Assembly (NCBI GenBank): GCA_004369045.1
Contig: ML213508.1
Span: forward strand, 224,183 to 288,182
DNA from: Heliocybe sulcata
Taxonomy: Eukaryota; Basidiomycota; Agaricomycetes; Gloeophyllales; Gloeophyllaceae
Length of the DNA: 64,000 nt
Reading direction: 5' to 3'
Shown here: positions 24,537 to 34,819 of the stretch, one piece after another
Layout: each line of letters starts with the position of its first letter
Numbering within the stretch: the stretch's first letter is position 1
Position numbers and translations under genes: made by a program
Notes under the pieces: generated by a model
Told to the model about the DNA's origin: nothing
The model's input: only the letters and a program-made list of their open reading frames with translations
Databases searched by the model: none

Positions 24537-26676
24537 TTACTTGCCCAAGCTCAACCGAATCACATTCTGCAAAGTATAGCCATCGTCCTAGGCGATTGCC
24601 ACGTTTATCAGCCACCTTCAGCATGGAGACAGACGATGCCTACCTGGTCAAGCGACCACGTGAAACACCCAGCCATACCCTGCTGATTCGCATACGTCGC
24701 CTTATCCGCGATAGAGTACGTATCATCGTATGTGATGACAGTCTGCCGCGACACATCGAAGAGGAACTACACCAAGATACTCTCAGTCGCCTTACATTCC
24801 AGGAAAAGAAAGTCGTACTTACCGGCGTATCACTGCAATTATCCCACCCTACGCACCAAACAAGCCTGAATCAGCCAAGCCAAGTCCCCGTACCAGCAGA
24901 GCCACTCACCCTCAGTATATCCATTGGCGCCCACATACGTCCCGTTACTCTGCTTCTGCAAAGCGCCCAGCGCCACAATCTGGTTAAACGCCACCTGTTG
25001 CCCATAATACGCACTCAAATCCCCCGACGCTTTCGCCATGACATCCCCCGTCCTCTTCCCCTTATACCTCGCATGCTCCCCGCCCATATAATTCACAACC
25101 TCTGGAGTCGCATCCTTCCCGTCGTCGCCCACGTCCTTACCAACTACCTCATTGATATCAGGTAGCCTGCACGCCATGGCCCTCTGCACCTCAATGCTGG
25201 GGGCCATCACGGCCTTTCCGGGACGCTTGTACGAGCCCGTCAGATAGGTGGCCGTGCTCTTGGAGACATACCCGTAGAGCGGCAGGCCGAGCATGAGCTT
25301 GCTCGCAGGGAAGCCGGCGTTGGTCCAAGCAGAGAAGGCAGCCTCGGCAGAGGCCTGGGGCTGCGACGAGGTCCCGCAGAGGTTGCCCAGGGGAGCGTTA
25401 GGACCTGGCGTCGAAGAGGCTCCATTGACGTCATAGTTCCTGAAGCCTATAAACCCAAAATGCCAACGGCGAGTTGCGAGCAGGAAACTCACATGATGTT
25501 CGCATAGGTCATGACCGAGGCGTAGGCGCTGACGTTCGTCAAAGGGCTTCCGTTCGACCCCAGCCAAGGCTGTTGAGTCACGGCGGCCGAAATGATCTTG
25601 GACGATCCCAGGGCCGAACGGAGCTGCTGGAAGAAACTCAGCAGGTGTGCCGCGTCCGAGGACGAATACGGGTTGCCAGCGCCGGATTCGTTGGGATATT
25701 CCTGTCCTCCGCAATTTAGCATGGACCACAAGAATCGCTATAGTATCCTTACCCAATCAATATCAATTCCTATAGATGAGGTATATAAGAGCCATCTGGC
25801 ACAGTGGAAGTCGTAACATACCAGCCAACCCGTAGGTATTCACGGCGCTCACAGCAGCATTGACAAACGTGGTTCTGTTCGAAGACGAACTCATCGCGTT
25901 ATGGAACCAGTAGCTCCCGCCCCAGCCTCCAATAGACAAGACCACTTGGGTACCATGGCCACTGTTGTTGGCTGCGGTGACCAGACGCTGTAGGAGGGAC
26001 GTCGCGCCACTGTCCCAAGAGATAGTCGACGAGGAGTTGGGAGTCGCAAAAGCTACCAGAGCGCCATCAGACGGCGTCTATAAGAGCAGAAAGATCCTAC
26101 CGAACAACAGTATGTCGAACTTGGAGAAATCCAAGTTCTCCGGTGGATTACTGTCTCCCACCCAGTCGGGGTAGTAAGCAGCAGCCACCTTGGTCGCCTT
26201 GGCATCAATCTCTCCCAGCATCGTCAACGCAGCTTTCCTGGACAAAGTCGATGGGAGCGCGTCTTCGAGGTCGAAGGCTCTTATAGTCCCAGCGCCCGCG
26301 GCTGACAGGAAGTGCAGCAACGCCGGTTCAGATCGGAAGGCGTCGTCCGCCAGCAGACTTCTTAGGTAGCTTGACAGGCCCGATTTGCGCTCGGCAATGA
26401 GGTCATCGTCGACCCAGGCAGACGGGATAAATGTCGTGACGAGCAGACGCTTCGGTGGCAGGCCGTACGAGTCGCCCAGTTGGCTCTGTAAAGCTGCGAA
26501 CTGTCGCGATCTTTCAATCCAGGCCGATGCTCGTGTGCGTTTCTACATACCTCTGAAAACCTTTTGGCAACCTGGTAACTGCGTTGACCGTCATTTACGT
26601 CGACGATATAAAGGACATGAGGGCGAGGCGCGGAAGCGGTGGTGTGGCGGGTGATATTCACAGTGAGGGGAGCCAT
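24537..26676 (-). CDS. PX-domain / GH18 chitinase fusion protein
   Basis: The ATG at 26676 opens a PX (phox homology) domain: PLTVNITRHTT, HVLYIVDVND, the KRFSEF phosphoinositide motif (split by a 50-bp intron at SE/F), the PPKR turn, and ERKSGLSSYLRSLL. It is closest to the Vam7 type. The exon continues in one frame through a linker of about 35 residues into KVAAAYYPDWVGD, the first strand of a GH18 barrel, so the fusion does not depend on splicing. Later exons carry VVLSIGGWGGSYWFH, GIDIDWEYPNES (catalytic Glu present; the first Asp of DxxDxDxE is Ala), VMTYANIMNYD, and a C-terminal GCFTWSLDQDDGY with the barrel Trp. Stop TAA at 24537. No signal peptide: the product should be cytosolic and bound to PI3P-type membranes, unlike secreted chitinases. 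It lies between inverted copies of an AEC gene. Confidence 0.85.
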
Positions 26677-28013
26677 GTGAAGGAGAGCAAGCTAATTGCC
26701 CTTTTATTGATCATAGAGCAGATACGAGGTTGCTCAGGCCTGCCGAGACGTCATCGCGGTAGCTATCACCTTGTTCTGCTGGATGTCCATGGAAACCCGC
26801 AAATAGCTTGCGCACAAAGTCAGCCGGTTGAACGCTGTGTGAGCATTTGAGAGATATGATCATAAGGAAGTTTCCTAAGAACGAAACGCGGCTTCTTTCG
26901 CGTTGCGGAGCATCTTGAGATACGACACGTGGGAGCAGAGTCTGATGGCGCGTCTGGAGGAGAACAATCATCGATGGAATGCCACAGCTCCTGCGGCGAA
27001 CCGAAAGGCTGGTCTCAAGGTATCGATAGAATCTAAAAGCGAGCACGAGCGATATGCCGCCGGCATCACGTTCAGTGATGAACAGGAGGTGTTCGCCATC
27101 TTCGCAGAGCGCTTCTGAAGAAAGGAGCTTGACAGAACACTGAGTAGAAAGTGCTCAATGTGGTTTGGTGCTCCCTGCAATATGGGCCTACCATCGGCTC
27201 GAACAACTGTGGTCAGCTATGGAGGACATTCTAAGGCAGGGGAGACGGTCGTGGCTGCCGGGCAGACTGGCTCCGTGACTTGCCTCGTATGATCTCGGCC
27301 TCATTCTGGACGAGAATGCCTCTTACGGAACATGCAGACAACGTAGTTGGAGCGTCTGTAGCTGGACGTAGCGTCGAGGCGACAGTAGTAACTGAGAACG
27401 CTTGGACGAAAGAGATACCCAGGAAATTTATGCAATTCCCTTGCTTGGAAGTAGCCATGAGACCCCGGACTCTGCAGCTTACAGTCGAGGGTGTTCTCTG
27501 AATGAGTTTTAAAAAAAGGTACTCAAAACATATAACTCACCAAATTAGATGACATATTTATCTTGTAGCAGAGTTGTTGCCAGGCCCAAGCGTACGAGAG
27601 GCTAGCAGGAGAAATTGGGAGCAGTTGCAGAGGCAACAATCAGAGGACGCTTGCGACCGAGGAAAAGGAACTCAGGCCTCAAGACCTCATGGCCAGCTGT
27701 GCAGCTATTCAAAATCCGTCTTCGGGATCGACTCCCTTTCCCCAAAGGAGAATTCTCCCAGCAGTGATTTTCTTTCCTGAATTTTCCCTCACTTTCGCAG
27801 GATGCTGCTCACCGGAAGCGACACCTATATGGCTCACACCACAGATGTTCGATAGTAGAGCAATCACTTGCTTTTATGACACATAGTATGACCCTTAGCA
27901 TGCTTGCTGGAAGGCCGTATTATGGTGCAGTCACGGCATCTGACGCGCCTGGCTTCTGGCATTTTATCTGCCGAGACCGGGGTCGTTAGGTGACGCATAG
28001 AACAGGAGAGGAT
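26677..28013. other. Intergenic, 1.3 kb
   Basis: Shared upstream space of the PX-GH18 gene and 3' flank of the second carrier. A 75-codon minus frame at 27231-27458 has an ATG and a weakly hydrophobic start, but no family features. Frames at 26711-27180 look non-coding. I see no clear gene. Confidence 0.45.
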
Positions 28014-30160
28014 TCAAGAGAGGAGTAGTGCGACGGCCGTCAGAGCGCTGGAAGAACAGTAAACGATTATAGAATTCATTGTAGTGGATGGGATGACTTA
28101 CGAGGAGGAGAGGAACATTAAGACATCTGCGATTATAAATATCAATTAGTTACGATGGACAGCTGTGAGAGACAGAGATGTACATTGCACTAGCAGGAAT
28201 GCCTAAACAGCCGAGTTAGACCGGGAGAGGAAAGCAGATAAAAGGCATACCGAAAGTGTGTCAACGTCACCGTCCGTTGCGTACAGGGAGGCAGCGATGA
28301 GCTGGCTGTATAACGTTCAGCAAACGCCTTCATAACACATAGCATCATCGGTAGGAAAAAGAGACGCACTTCACCGCGGCTGGCGTCCCGCTGAGCAGCA
28401 TCGCGACGAACTTCTCTGCCCGTGCGGTTTGGGGGATGAGGCCGCCGTGGATCATGGCTTGGACAATGAGGACGCCCAAGACCGGGAGGATGAAGAGTTT
28501 GAAGAGCGAGACGGCAAGCATCGCGCGGAGGGGGAGGCGAGAGAGCGGCCTGAGAATGTGGAGGCGGGCAAAGGAGGCACCGAGGAGGATGAGGGCCAGG
28601 GGGATGATTATGGAGCCAAGGAAGGTGGCTAGAGTGAGGTGGAGGGGGACAGGGGATGTTATGGCAGAACTCAAGATACTTGCTATTGGTTCACGTACCT
28701 GTGTCAATGACGAAAGCGAGGGGCGGTCGTCCATCGGGCCCTGCCCAGGATGGACCGCCCATAACGGGCACGAAGAGGGCTTTCAGCGGGTTGATAAGCG
28801 CGATGGGTAGGGAGACCGCGAGTATCGCTGTGACGGGCGTCATGATGACGGAGATGGCGTTGAAGATCTTGACGAGAAGCGGCAGGGACAGAGAGCGGAT
28901 AACGGAGGTCGTCTCAGGCGCAGCAGTGTGAGAAGAGGCTATTATTGATGGTGCTGGGACGGGTGCTGGGAGGGACGGCGAGTAAGAAGGTTGTGGTTGA
29001 GTGTGGAAGGAAGGGAGTTCGGGTTGTCTGGCTGAGCGCTGTGGCAAAGTTGAGAAAAGGGCAGTCTGTCTGGCGAGCTGGATATCAGGATCGGCGTTGG
29101 CGTGCTTTTCAAATACATGCGCTTCTCGTGCCTCAACTTCTATACCATTCTCAAGTGCCGCTGCGTCAAATGGAAGGCTCGAGTCTTTCTCCTCGTTGGG
29201 CTTTTCTGGGGTGGAGGCCGGGGATGATGGCTCATAGCCGAGGTAGGCGCGGGCTATCCAACCGCCGATAGGTTTCTCTTTCCAGGAGACGCGACGCTCG
29301 GCTTCTTCTTTCTGAGGAACGCCAGGTAAATAGTCCCAGCTCAAAGATCGAGCACCGCTACAACAGGGAATTGCTCTCAATCAGAGACCGCATGCAGCGT
29401 AGGATCAAGCTCACCCGAATACCCAGAAAGTAAGGTGATATGAGAGAATGAATATGGACACAAAGGACACTCCTACTGTGATCGCGAGTTTCGTTAGTCT
29501 AGGCCAGGTAAGCAGGTCGCTCGAGTACTAACACTCTGGGTCAGTATCTGGGTCGAAGGGCGCCTGAGTCGTGATACTGGTCACGATTGAGTTCGCTGTC
29601 GGGTCTAATATCAGCAGCTGACGCTTTGAATGTACGATACAAAGCGACTGACGGAGACTTCCCCAGTTGCTCATGCCGCACATGATCACGATCCCTTGCC
29701 AAAAATTGCGCGGCACATAGAACAACTCGCGTACGATGTAGCCAAATATGAAACCAATTATTTGGTACGTGTAGGCGAGCAGGAAAAGGGGTCCAATAGC
29801 TGCTGCGTTGGCCGGGGTGAAGGCAGGAACAATGTTGGCGAATATCAGCGCTGGCAGGGAGACATTCATGGCTACCTGCGATGCTCCTCTTGAAGCTGCG
29901 GGAGGGAATAAGCCCTTGCGAGCAAGGAGGTAGCCGAAGAAGATGGTGAAGAGCCTAAAGTCGACAGGTTTAGTTAGACTATCGCAATAAGACACGATCA
30001 CGTCCCACATTTTGACGAGCGGCATACACCCGCTGTAAATCAAGAACGCGGCTGATGCCATAGCGAGTTGCACGGAGTGGCTGGACCTGTCGTGGATCTA
30101 AGGGGCTTCTGGGCAAGCCATATATAAAGAAACTAGCTTTCAGTATATCGGAATAGCGCT
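27872..30160 (-). repeat. Right arm of 2.3-kb inverted duplication
   Basis: Mirror of 22095-24432. Outer ends share the promoter segment; inner ends share the 3' flank. The 3.4-kb spacer holds the PX-GH18 gene. Confidence 0.65.
28014..30061 (-). CDS. Auxin efflux carrier (AEC/PIN-like) family transporter, copy 2
   Basis: The ATG at 30061 was chosen because the longer frame starts with GTG. Exon order and helices match copy 1: MASAAFLIYSGCMPLVKM, SLPALIFANIVPAFTPANA, IIGFIFGYIVRELF, then a hydrophilic loop. The C-terminal bundle includes SLPIALINPLKALFVPVMGG, TFLGSIIIPLALILLGASF and ILPVLGVLIVQAMIHGG. The last codons after an intron near 28050 read ALTAVALLLS and stop at 28014. The loop between bundles differs from copy 1 by substitutions and a few indels, while transmembrane residues are kept, so both copies appear under constraint. 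Likely an ER or plasma-membrane transporter of organic anions; substrate unknown. Confidence 0.85.
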
Positions 30161-31308
30161 GGCTTCTGCTTGCACACGTGGATCCAGACGTCGTCAGCTG
30201 CATCTATCCTCAAGATGTGATACTTTATGAGAGACGTCATAGGTGTTTCAATAGCTACCTTGCAATCCATTAAACTACTGCGGAGCCATCCGAGAGCTGC
30301 GCTGTACGGAAAGAGTGAACATTCAGAGAGACAAATAATCAATGGAACGTACCTCAGCAGCGTGGTCTTTACGAACAGTAGTCAGGTCTGACCCTGAGAC
30401 ACGGAGAAGCACGCTCATTACGACCATCCAGTGCGAGCTTATCAGAGTGTCAAACAGTGAACAGGAACTTGGGGTTGATGCGGCGTTAATCAGGGCATAG
30501 GACGTAAATCGGCCAGTGTTCTTATGAAGTACTGCGCGTGCATATACCAGCGACATTAATATCGAAGTTTGTAATAATCCAAGAGCGTAGCGTGGCGAAT
30601 TTCATCATTCGAGTCGCTGAGGGTGATATGGGTATAAACGATTCCCCGTGAGCAGATGTATGCGCATAATCTCCTAGAAATGGCTCTCACATTCACTCTT
30701 CTATCCGAGGATGCAGTAAAGCCGACCGGTTGAACCGTATGGATGACTGGCTTCTCGAGTGATCTGGTGTAATGCTAGTTGCAGGCGGCCCCCGGAATAT
30801 AATCCTCTGGCGCGAATATGCACCGACGTTTCTCGTTAGTCCCAGCAAGTCATGTTGCACCGACAGACTCTGTCGATGGCTGCCTTGGCTCTCGAGCGCG
30901 AGTTTGGTCTTGCATTTGGACAGAGGAGCACAACGAGGTTTTGGAAGCGGCGCCGAAACCCTGCCAGAATACTGCGCGGACATATGAGAGCTTAAACATT
31001 GAACGCGTCTGCTGCAAAAGACCTATGAGAGCAAGGATTATTAATTATTACAAAATCCTAGTAGTTAACATGTAAAGCGGGATAAATATTCAAGTAATTG
31101 TCTCGCCGGAGTCAAAACTTGATAGCTGGGAGCCCGATCTTGTCATCATATATATTAATCGGACCTGAGGCCTGAGAGATCAGGGGATGCAAGAAGGCGT
31201 GAAGTCGAGCGTATTCTGAGCATAGGAGACCCGACTGATCCCAGAACCAATAATGTTACAACTGAGGGTAGCACAGGAGAAAGGAAACAACGTATATGAT
31301 GTCGTACA
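30062..31308. other. Intergenic, 1.2 kb
   Basis: Promoter of AEC copy 2 and 3' flank of the MaoC gene. It contains the second diverged direct repeat at about 30733-30890. Only short frames occur. Confidence 0.5.
30733..30890 (+). repeat. Diverged direct repeat, copy 2
   Basis: Partner of 21190-21345, in the same orientation, although the carrier genes between them are inverted. It is therefore not simply the outer part of the inverted arms. Confidence 0.35.
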
Positions 31309-32754
31309 TTACAGCTTGCTCTTCTCCACCTTCTTGATATACGCAATGCCACCGCCAAGCGCAGCCTACACAGCCAATTTCTCAGCTCATCGCCCAACTC
31401 CTAGAACCGCAAATCACTTGCCTTCCCCGATGTGAGATTCTTCGTCACGAAAGCAACCTCAATAGTCCCATCCGGGCCAGGCCCCACCTCCCATGCACTG
31501 GTCTCCAGCACATCCCCAGGCTTTACAGGGGACGTGAACCTGCACCCGAAGAATTTCAGTGCATGGGGGTCATTGCCGCCAATAGCGGAGAGGAGTGCGC
31601 GCGCCGCGAACCCGTAGGTTGAGAGACCGTGTAGGATAATGCCGCCGAAGCCTGCCGCTTGGCCGATGCGCGGGTCTACATTGCAATTCAGATAATCAAG
31701 TTTACGCGTGATCCCGTCCGCTTACCGATGTGCAAGGGGTTGTAGTCTCCGCTCAGCCTGTAGACGATGGCCTGATCGGGGGAGGTCTGATCCTTGACGA
31801 CCCAGTCGGGCTTTCTATCCTTCGGGATGGGTTTGCCTTGCGGAGGACCTGCGATGACTTTGTCGAACTTGGTACCCGTGACTTTCGAGCCGATGTGGAA
31901 CGCGGAGCTCTGGTATTGCGATGATTTTCAATGTTAGAGGTCACTCGGGACGGATGAGCTTACATAGAGCCTGGCATAGGCCGTTCCGTTCCCGTCCGCG
32001 AGGGTGGTCTCGGCGTCGACGATGATTCCAGATTCTACCAGTACAGTCGCATACCAAAGTTCTTACTGATTTAGTTAATCACTCACTGTTCTCGTGCACT
32101 CCGCATATCTTCTCTTTCAACTTCCACCCATGACCGCTCACAGCCGGCAGTGGCTTCAAGATCTCAATGGTCTGGCTTCCATGTACCTTCACACGGCACG
32201 CCCACTTTCCATACACACTGTTCGAAAGATAGACGCACGACTTACCACGCGATTCAGATCGAAGTTGGGCAAGCCCGGGGCGCCTTCAATCTTCCCTTTC
32301 TCCGCGAAGGAGTTGACATCCTGATCCTCGCCTGCGGTGCGCGAGAAACGTTAACATTTGGTAGAGTTGTCGGAGCCTTAGTGAGACTAGGACGCACCCT
32401 TCAGACCGAGGGCAACGGGGTATGTTGGGAACGGCGCGAACTTCTTGTCTAATCGTGGGAGTGAGTACGCTTAGTCTGGAGTTTCCATGATGGGGAGGGA
32501 TCTGACCGAGCTCTACGAAACGCAGATTAGAATCCAAAGGATAGTCCAACAAGAAAGATGTCTACCAACCGTAAACGAATGGAAAGTCCTCTTTCTTAGC
32601 ACCAATCCCGACAGCGTAAAGCAACAAATCCCGTTTGTTCCAGGCCACCTTTTGCAATGTCTTCAATATCGATACGCAAGCTAACTCATGTCAAAGAACA
32701 CACCGGCTTGTCCGGAGACTGGTGTCCAACAACTTTAGCTAGGTCGACAGACAT
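31309..32754 (-). CDS. Peroxisomal MaoC-type enoyl-CoA hydratase 2
   Basis: Starts at the ATG at 32754 ([14 protein letters not shown]), with short exons giving [35 protein letters not shown], and [18 protein letters not shown]. The hot-dog hydratase half has [14 protein letters not shown], the hydratase-2 motif with catalytic Asp and His, then [22 protein letters not shown] and [17 protein letters not shown] final exon follows a GC-AG intron (GCAAGT donor near 31420) and ends VEKSKL, a perfect PTS1 peroxisomal signal. The protein should hydrate trans-2-enoyl-CoA to the (R)-3-hydroxyacyl-CoA in fungal peroxisomal beta-oxidation. Without the GC-AG splice the frame stops early and loses the peroxisomal tag. 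Confidence 0.87.
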
Positions 32755-33049
32755 CTTTTGCCAACAGTTACGAGACGTAGAGGAACAAGAATGCGGGGTA
32801 AGGGATGCGGCCGGGTAAACAGGGTGCGTTCAGCCGGTGCTCATGATCGTTGAATCGGAGGAACAGATCCCCCGCGGGTAATTTATAGTAGCTGTGGCTG
32901 TGGACTCATTCATATACGATCACTCATATGTAGTAATGGCCCCTCCCTCGAGCTCGAGGGCTATCGTGCCCAGACTTGTTGAATCACTGGGCTCAATGTT
33001 CCATTCCAAGTATGCCACCGGTGTGGGTCATGCCATGCCTCATCACTTC
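32755..33049. other. Intergenic, about 0.3 kb
   Basis: Promoter side of the MaoC gene. Contains a TCGAGCTCGA palindrome near 32950. No gene seen. Confidence 0.4.
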
Positions 33050-33700
33050 TTTTAAAACTCAAAACGTTCGTGCGGCCAGTATGAATGACCAGGTCCTGCG
33101 CAACGCGACGCCGCCAAAATCAGGAAGAACGGCTGACATATCCCGGCGCGAAACATACCTGATGTCTGCTTGAACGACGCCATGCTTCCGAGCAGCCCGA
33201 AGTACTGCCGAGACAGACTGCGCCATTTCTTTGCATTTCGCTTCGGATACCTAATTGTGCCGCTAGACACCTTTCAAGATAGGCCCTCCGATGTATTTCG
33301 AGCTGAGGCGGAAAACGTTGTAAGGGTAGTTCCTACTTTGTAAACGAATCAAGGGGTAAAATGCGGGATGGAAGTACCTTGCAGTCAGCCACCGGCGATA
33401 GGCATCGCACTCATAGTCCTGACGCTCTGTGAGAAATGAGAAGCCGTATTTGCCCCTTTGCTACAGGTCCGACTCCGATAAACCAGTGCCACAAATGTCG
33501 TCGTCCGAACCCAGACGTTTGCCAGGCAGCCACTCTTCAACAGCACTTCGAGCCGACGGCCACCAGTCGGATTCCATAGGTCGCTTGAAGGAACGGCGGT
33601 CAGAGAGTTTCACACTGAACAGTGCGGGAAGATGCTCCAAAGCCGGCCAGGACAATGGTTCCGAACCATAGATATAAGATGGGAAATTCTTCAGGTTGTC
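33050..33700 (-). pseudogene. Decayed kinase-like relic related to 39101-40129
   Basis: Translated minus frames follow the kinase-like gene at 39101-40129: FSVKLSDRRSFKRPMESDW matches FILKLFDRRFIERPIDCDW, and EMAQSVSAVLRAARKHGVV matches EMAQSVLTVVRAARKLGVV. A stop lies after GLSESDL, another in the middle, and the region after ADIR has lost about four codons. The catalytic-loop HAD is QAD, and the Asn of the loop is gone. No single frame runs through, so it cannot encode a working kinase. Confidence 0.65.
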
Positions 33701-33965
33701 CAAGGGTACTGGTGGAACGACGTTTATAAACAGGGAGGAAGGCCCAAGCAAGCAGAAGAGAACAGTGTGGAGTCCTTCCACAATGAGACAGAATCAGTCC
33801 ATAGTACCATCCCGACCCTCACTTACCTGGAGATCCGACTCAGTCTTCCATGGACAATAACTCATGGATAGAATTCGGACCGAAAGCATACATTCACGGC
33901 AGGACAGAGAACGTACGTGCAGAGAAATATATTAAAACACTACACGGCCTATGATGTGTCTAGGA

Positions 33966-34449
33966 TCAGTAGGGACATCGAGCAGGCGAAATGTGGGACA
34001 TGACCTTAGGTGCCAGACTGGCGATCTTAGCCCATCCCTTCATCCGCAGGTCAGCACTGACAACACCACCTATCCGCGTCCCTAGCATCTCCCTCTTATT
34101 ATTCAGAAGCACAACAGCGTTGTCATCGAACTTGACCAGCCGGCCATCTGGTCTTCGGACTGCTTTCGCAGTGCGAACAACCACTGCTCGACGAACGTCT
34201 CCTCTCCGCACTTTGACCGCACTAGCCGAAGCTTGTTGCGCAGCAGATACAGCGCGCGCACGCTTCACAACGCAGACAATTTCGTCGCCTACGGAGCCCC
34301 AGCCATTGGTGACCTTGTTCTTCAGGACGTTTACGCACTCGACCAGGAGAGCACCTGAGTTGTCTATGACCTGCCAAAGATGCTGTATGAATTTGGGGCC
34401 TTTCCAGCAGGGAAATCCATACATTGAGGGTACTTTTGAGTCCTATCAT
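33966..34449 (-). CDS. MRPL38: Mitochondrial large-subunit ribosomal protein uL14
   Basis: Two exons (34423-34449 and 33966-34370) give 143 residues. Nine residues, MIGLKSTLN, are followed by a 52-bp intron and [18 protein letters not shown], the conserved N-terminus of uL14. The later [16 protein letters not shown] pattern and [22 protein letters not shown] are diagnostic of the fold that binds 23S-type rRNA at the subunit interface. The short N-terminus and the lysine/arginine content fit the mitochondrial rather than the cytosolic form. A longer alternative start at 34424 is read through the intron and rejected. It shares a 370-bp divergent promoter with the hexokinase gene. Symbol by yeast usage. 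Confidence 0.85.
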
Positions 34450-34819
34450 TAGAAGCGTATGGGCAGGAGGGCTAGGTGGCGCGGACTGAATTACTACGAG
34501 GCGGTCCACGGCAAAGAACTCAAGGTCCATCGCGTGGTTCGGCGCCGTACCAGGGTTTCCCATGCCTGCTTAACCGGGGGGTCACGACGCATTTGGCGAA
34601 GTCGCATTGGGAGGTATCGTTCTCTCAATCACCATCGTCGCCCAGCATGCCCGCGTCTCGTCGAGGAAGTGGTGCTGTCACCCTGCCCACTGGGCAGACG
34701 CTGGCATTTCACACCAGGACGCAGGATGAGGAGGATCTGCCGCATGCGACCAAAAAGTGAGGCATCAGATCCTACTTGGCTGATCGTGCACTGAGTGAAA
34801 TGCATTGCGACGCAGAACC

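Noticed and set aside
33966-34424. Longer start for uL14m at 34424
   Set aside because: It reads through a clear intron; the spliced 9-residue first exon restores the conserved N-terminus.
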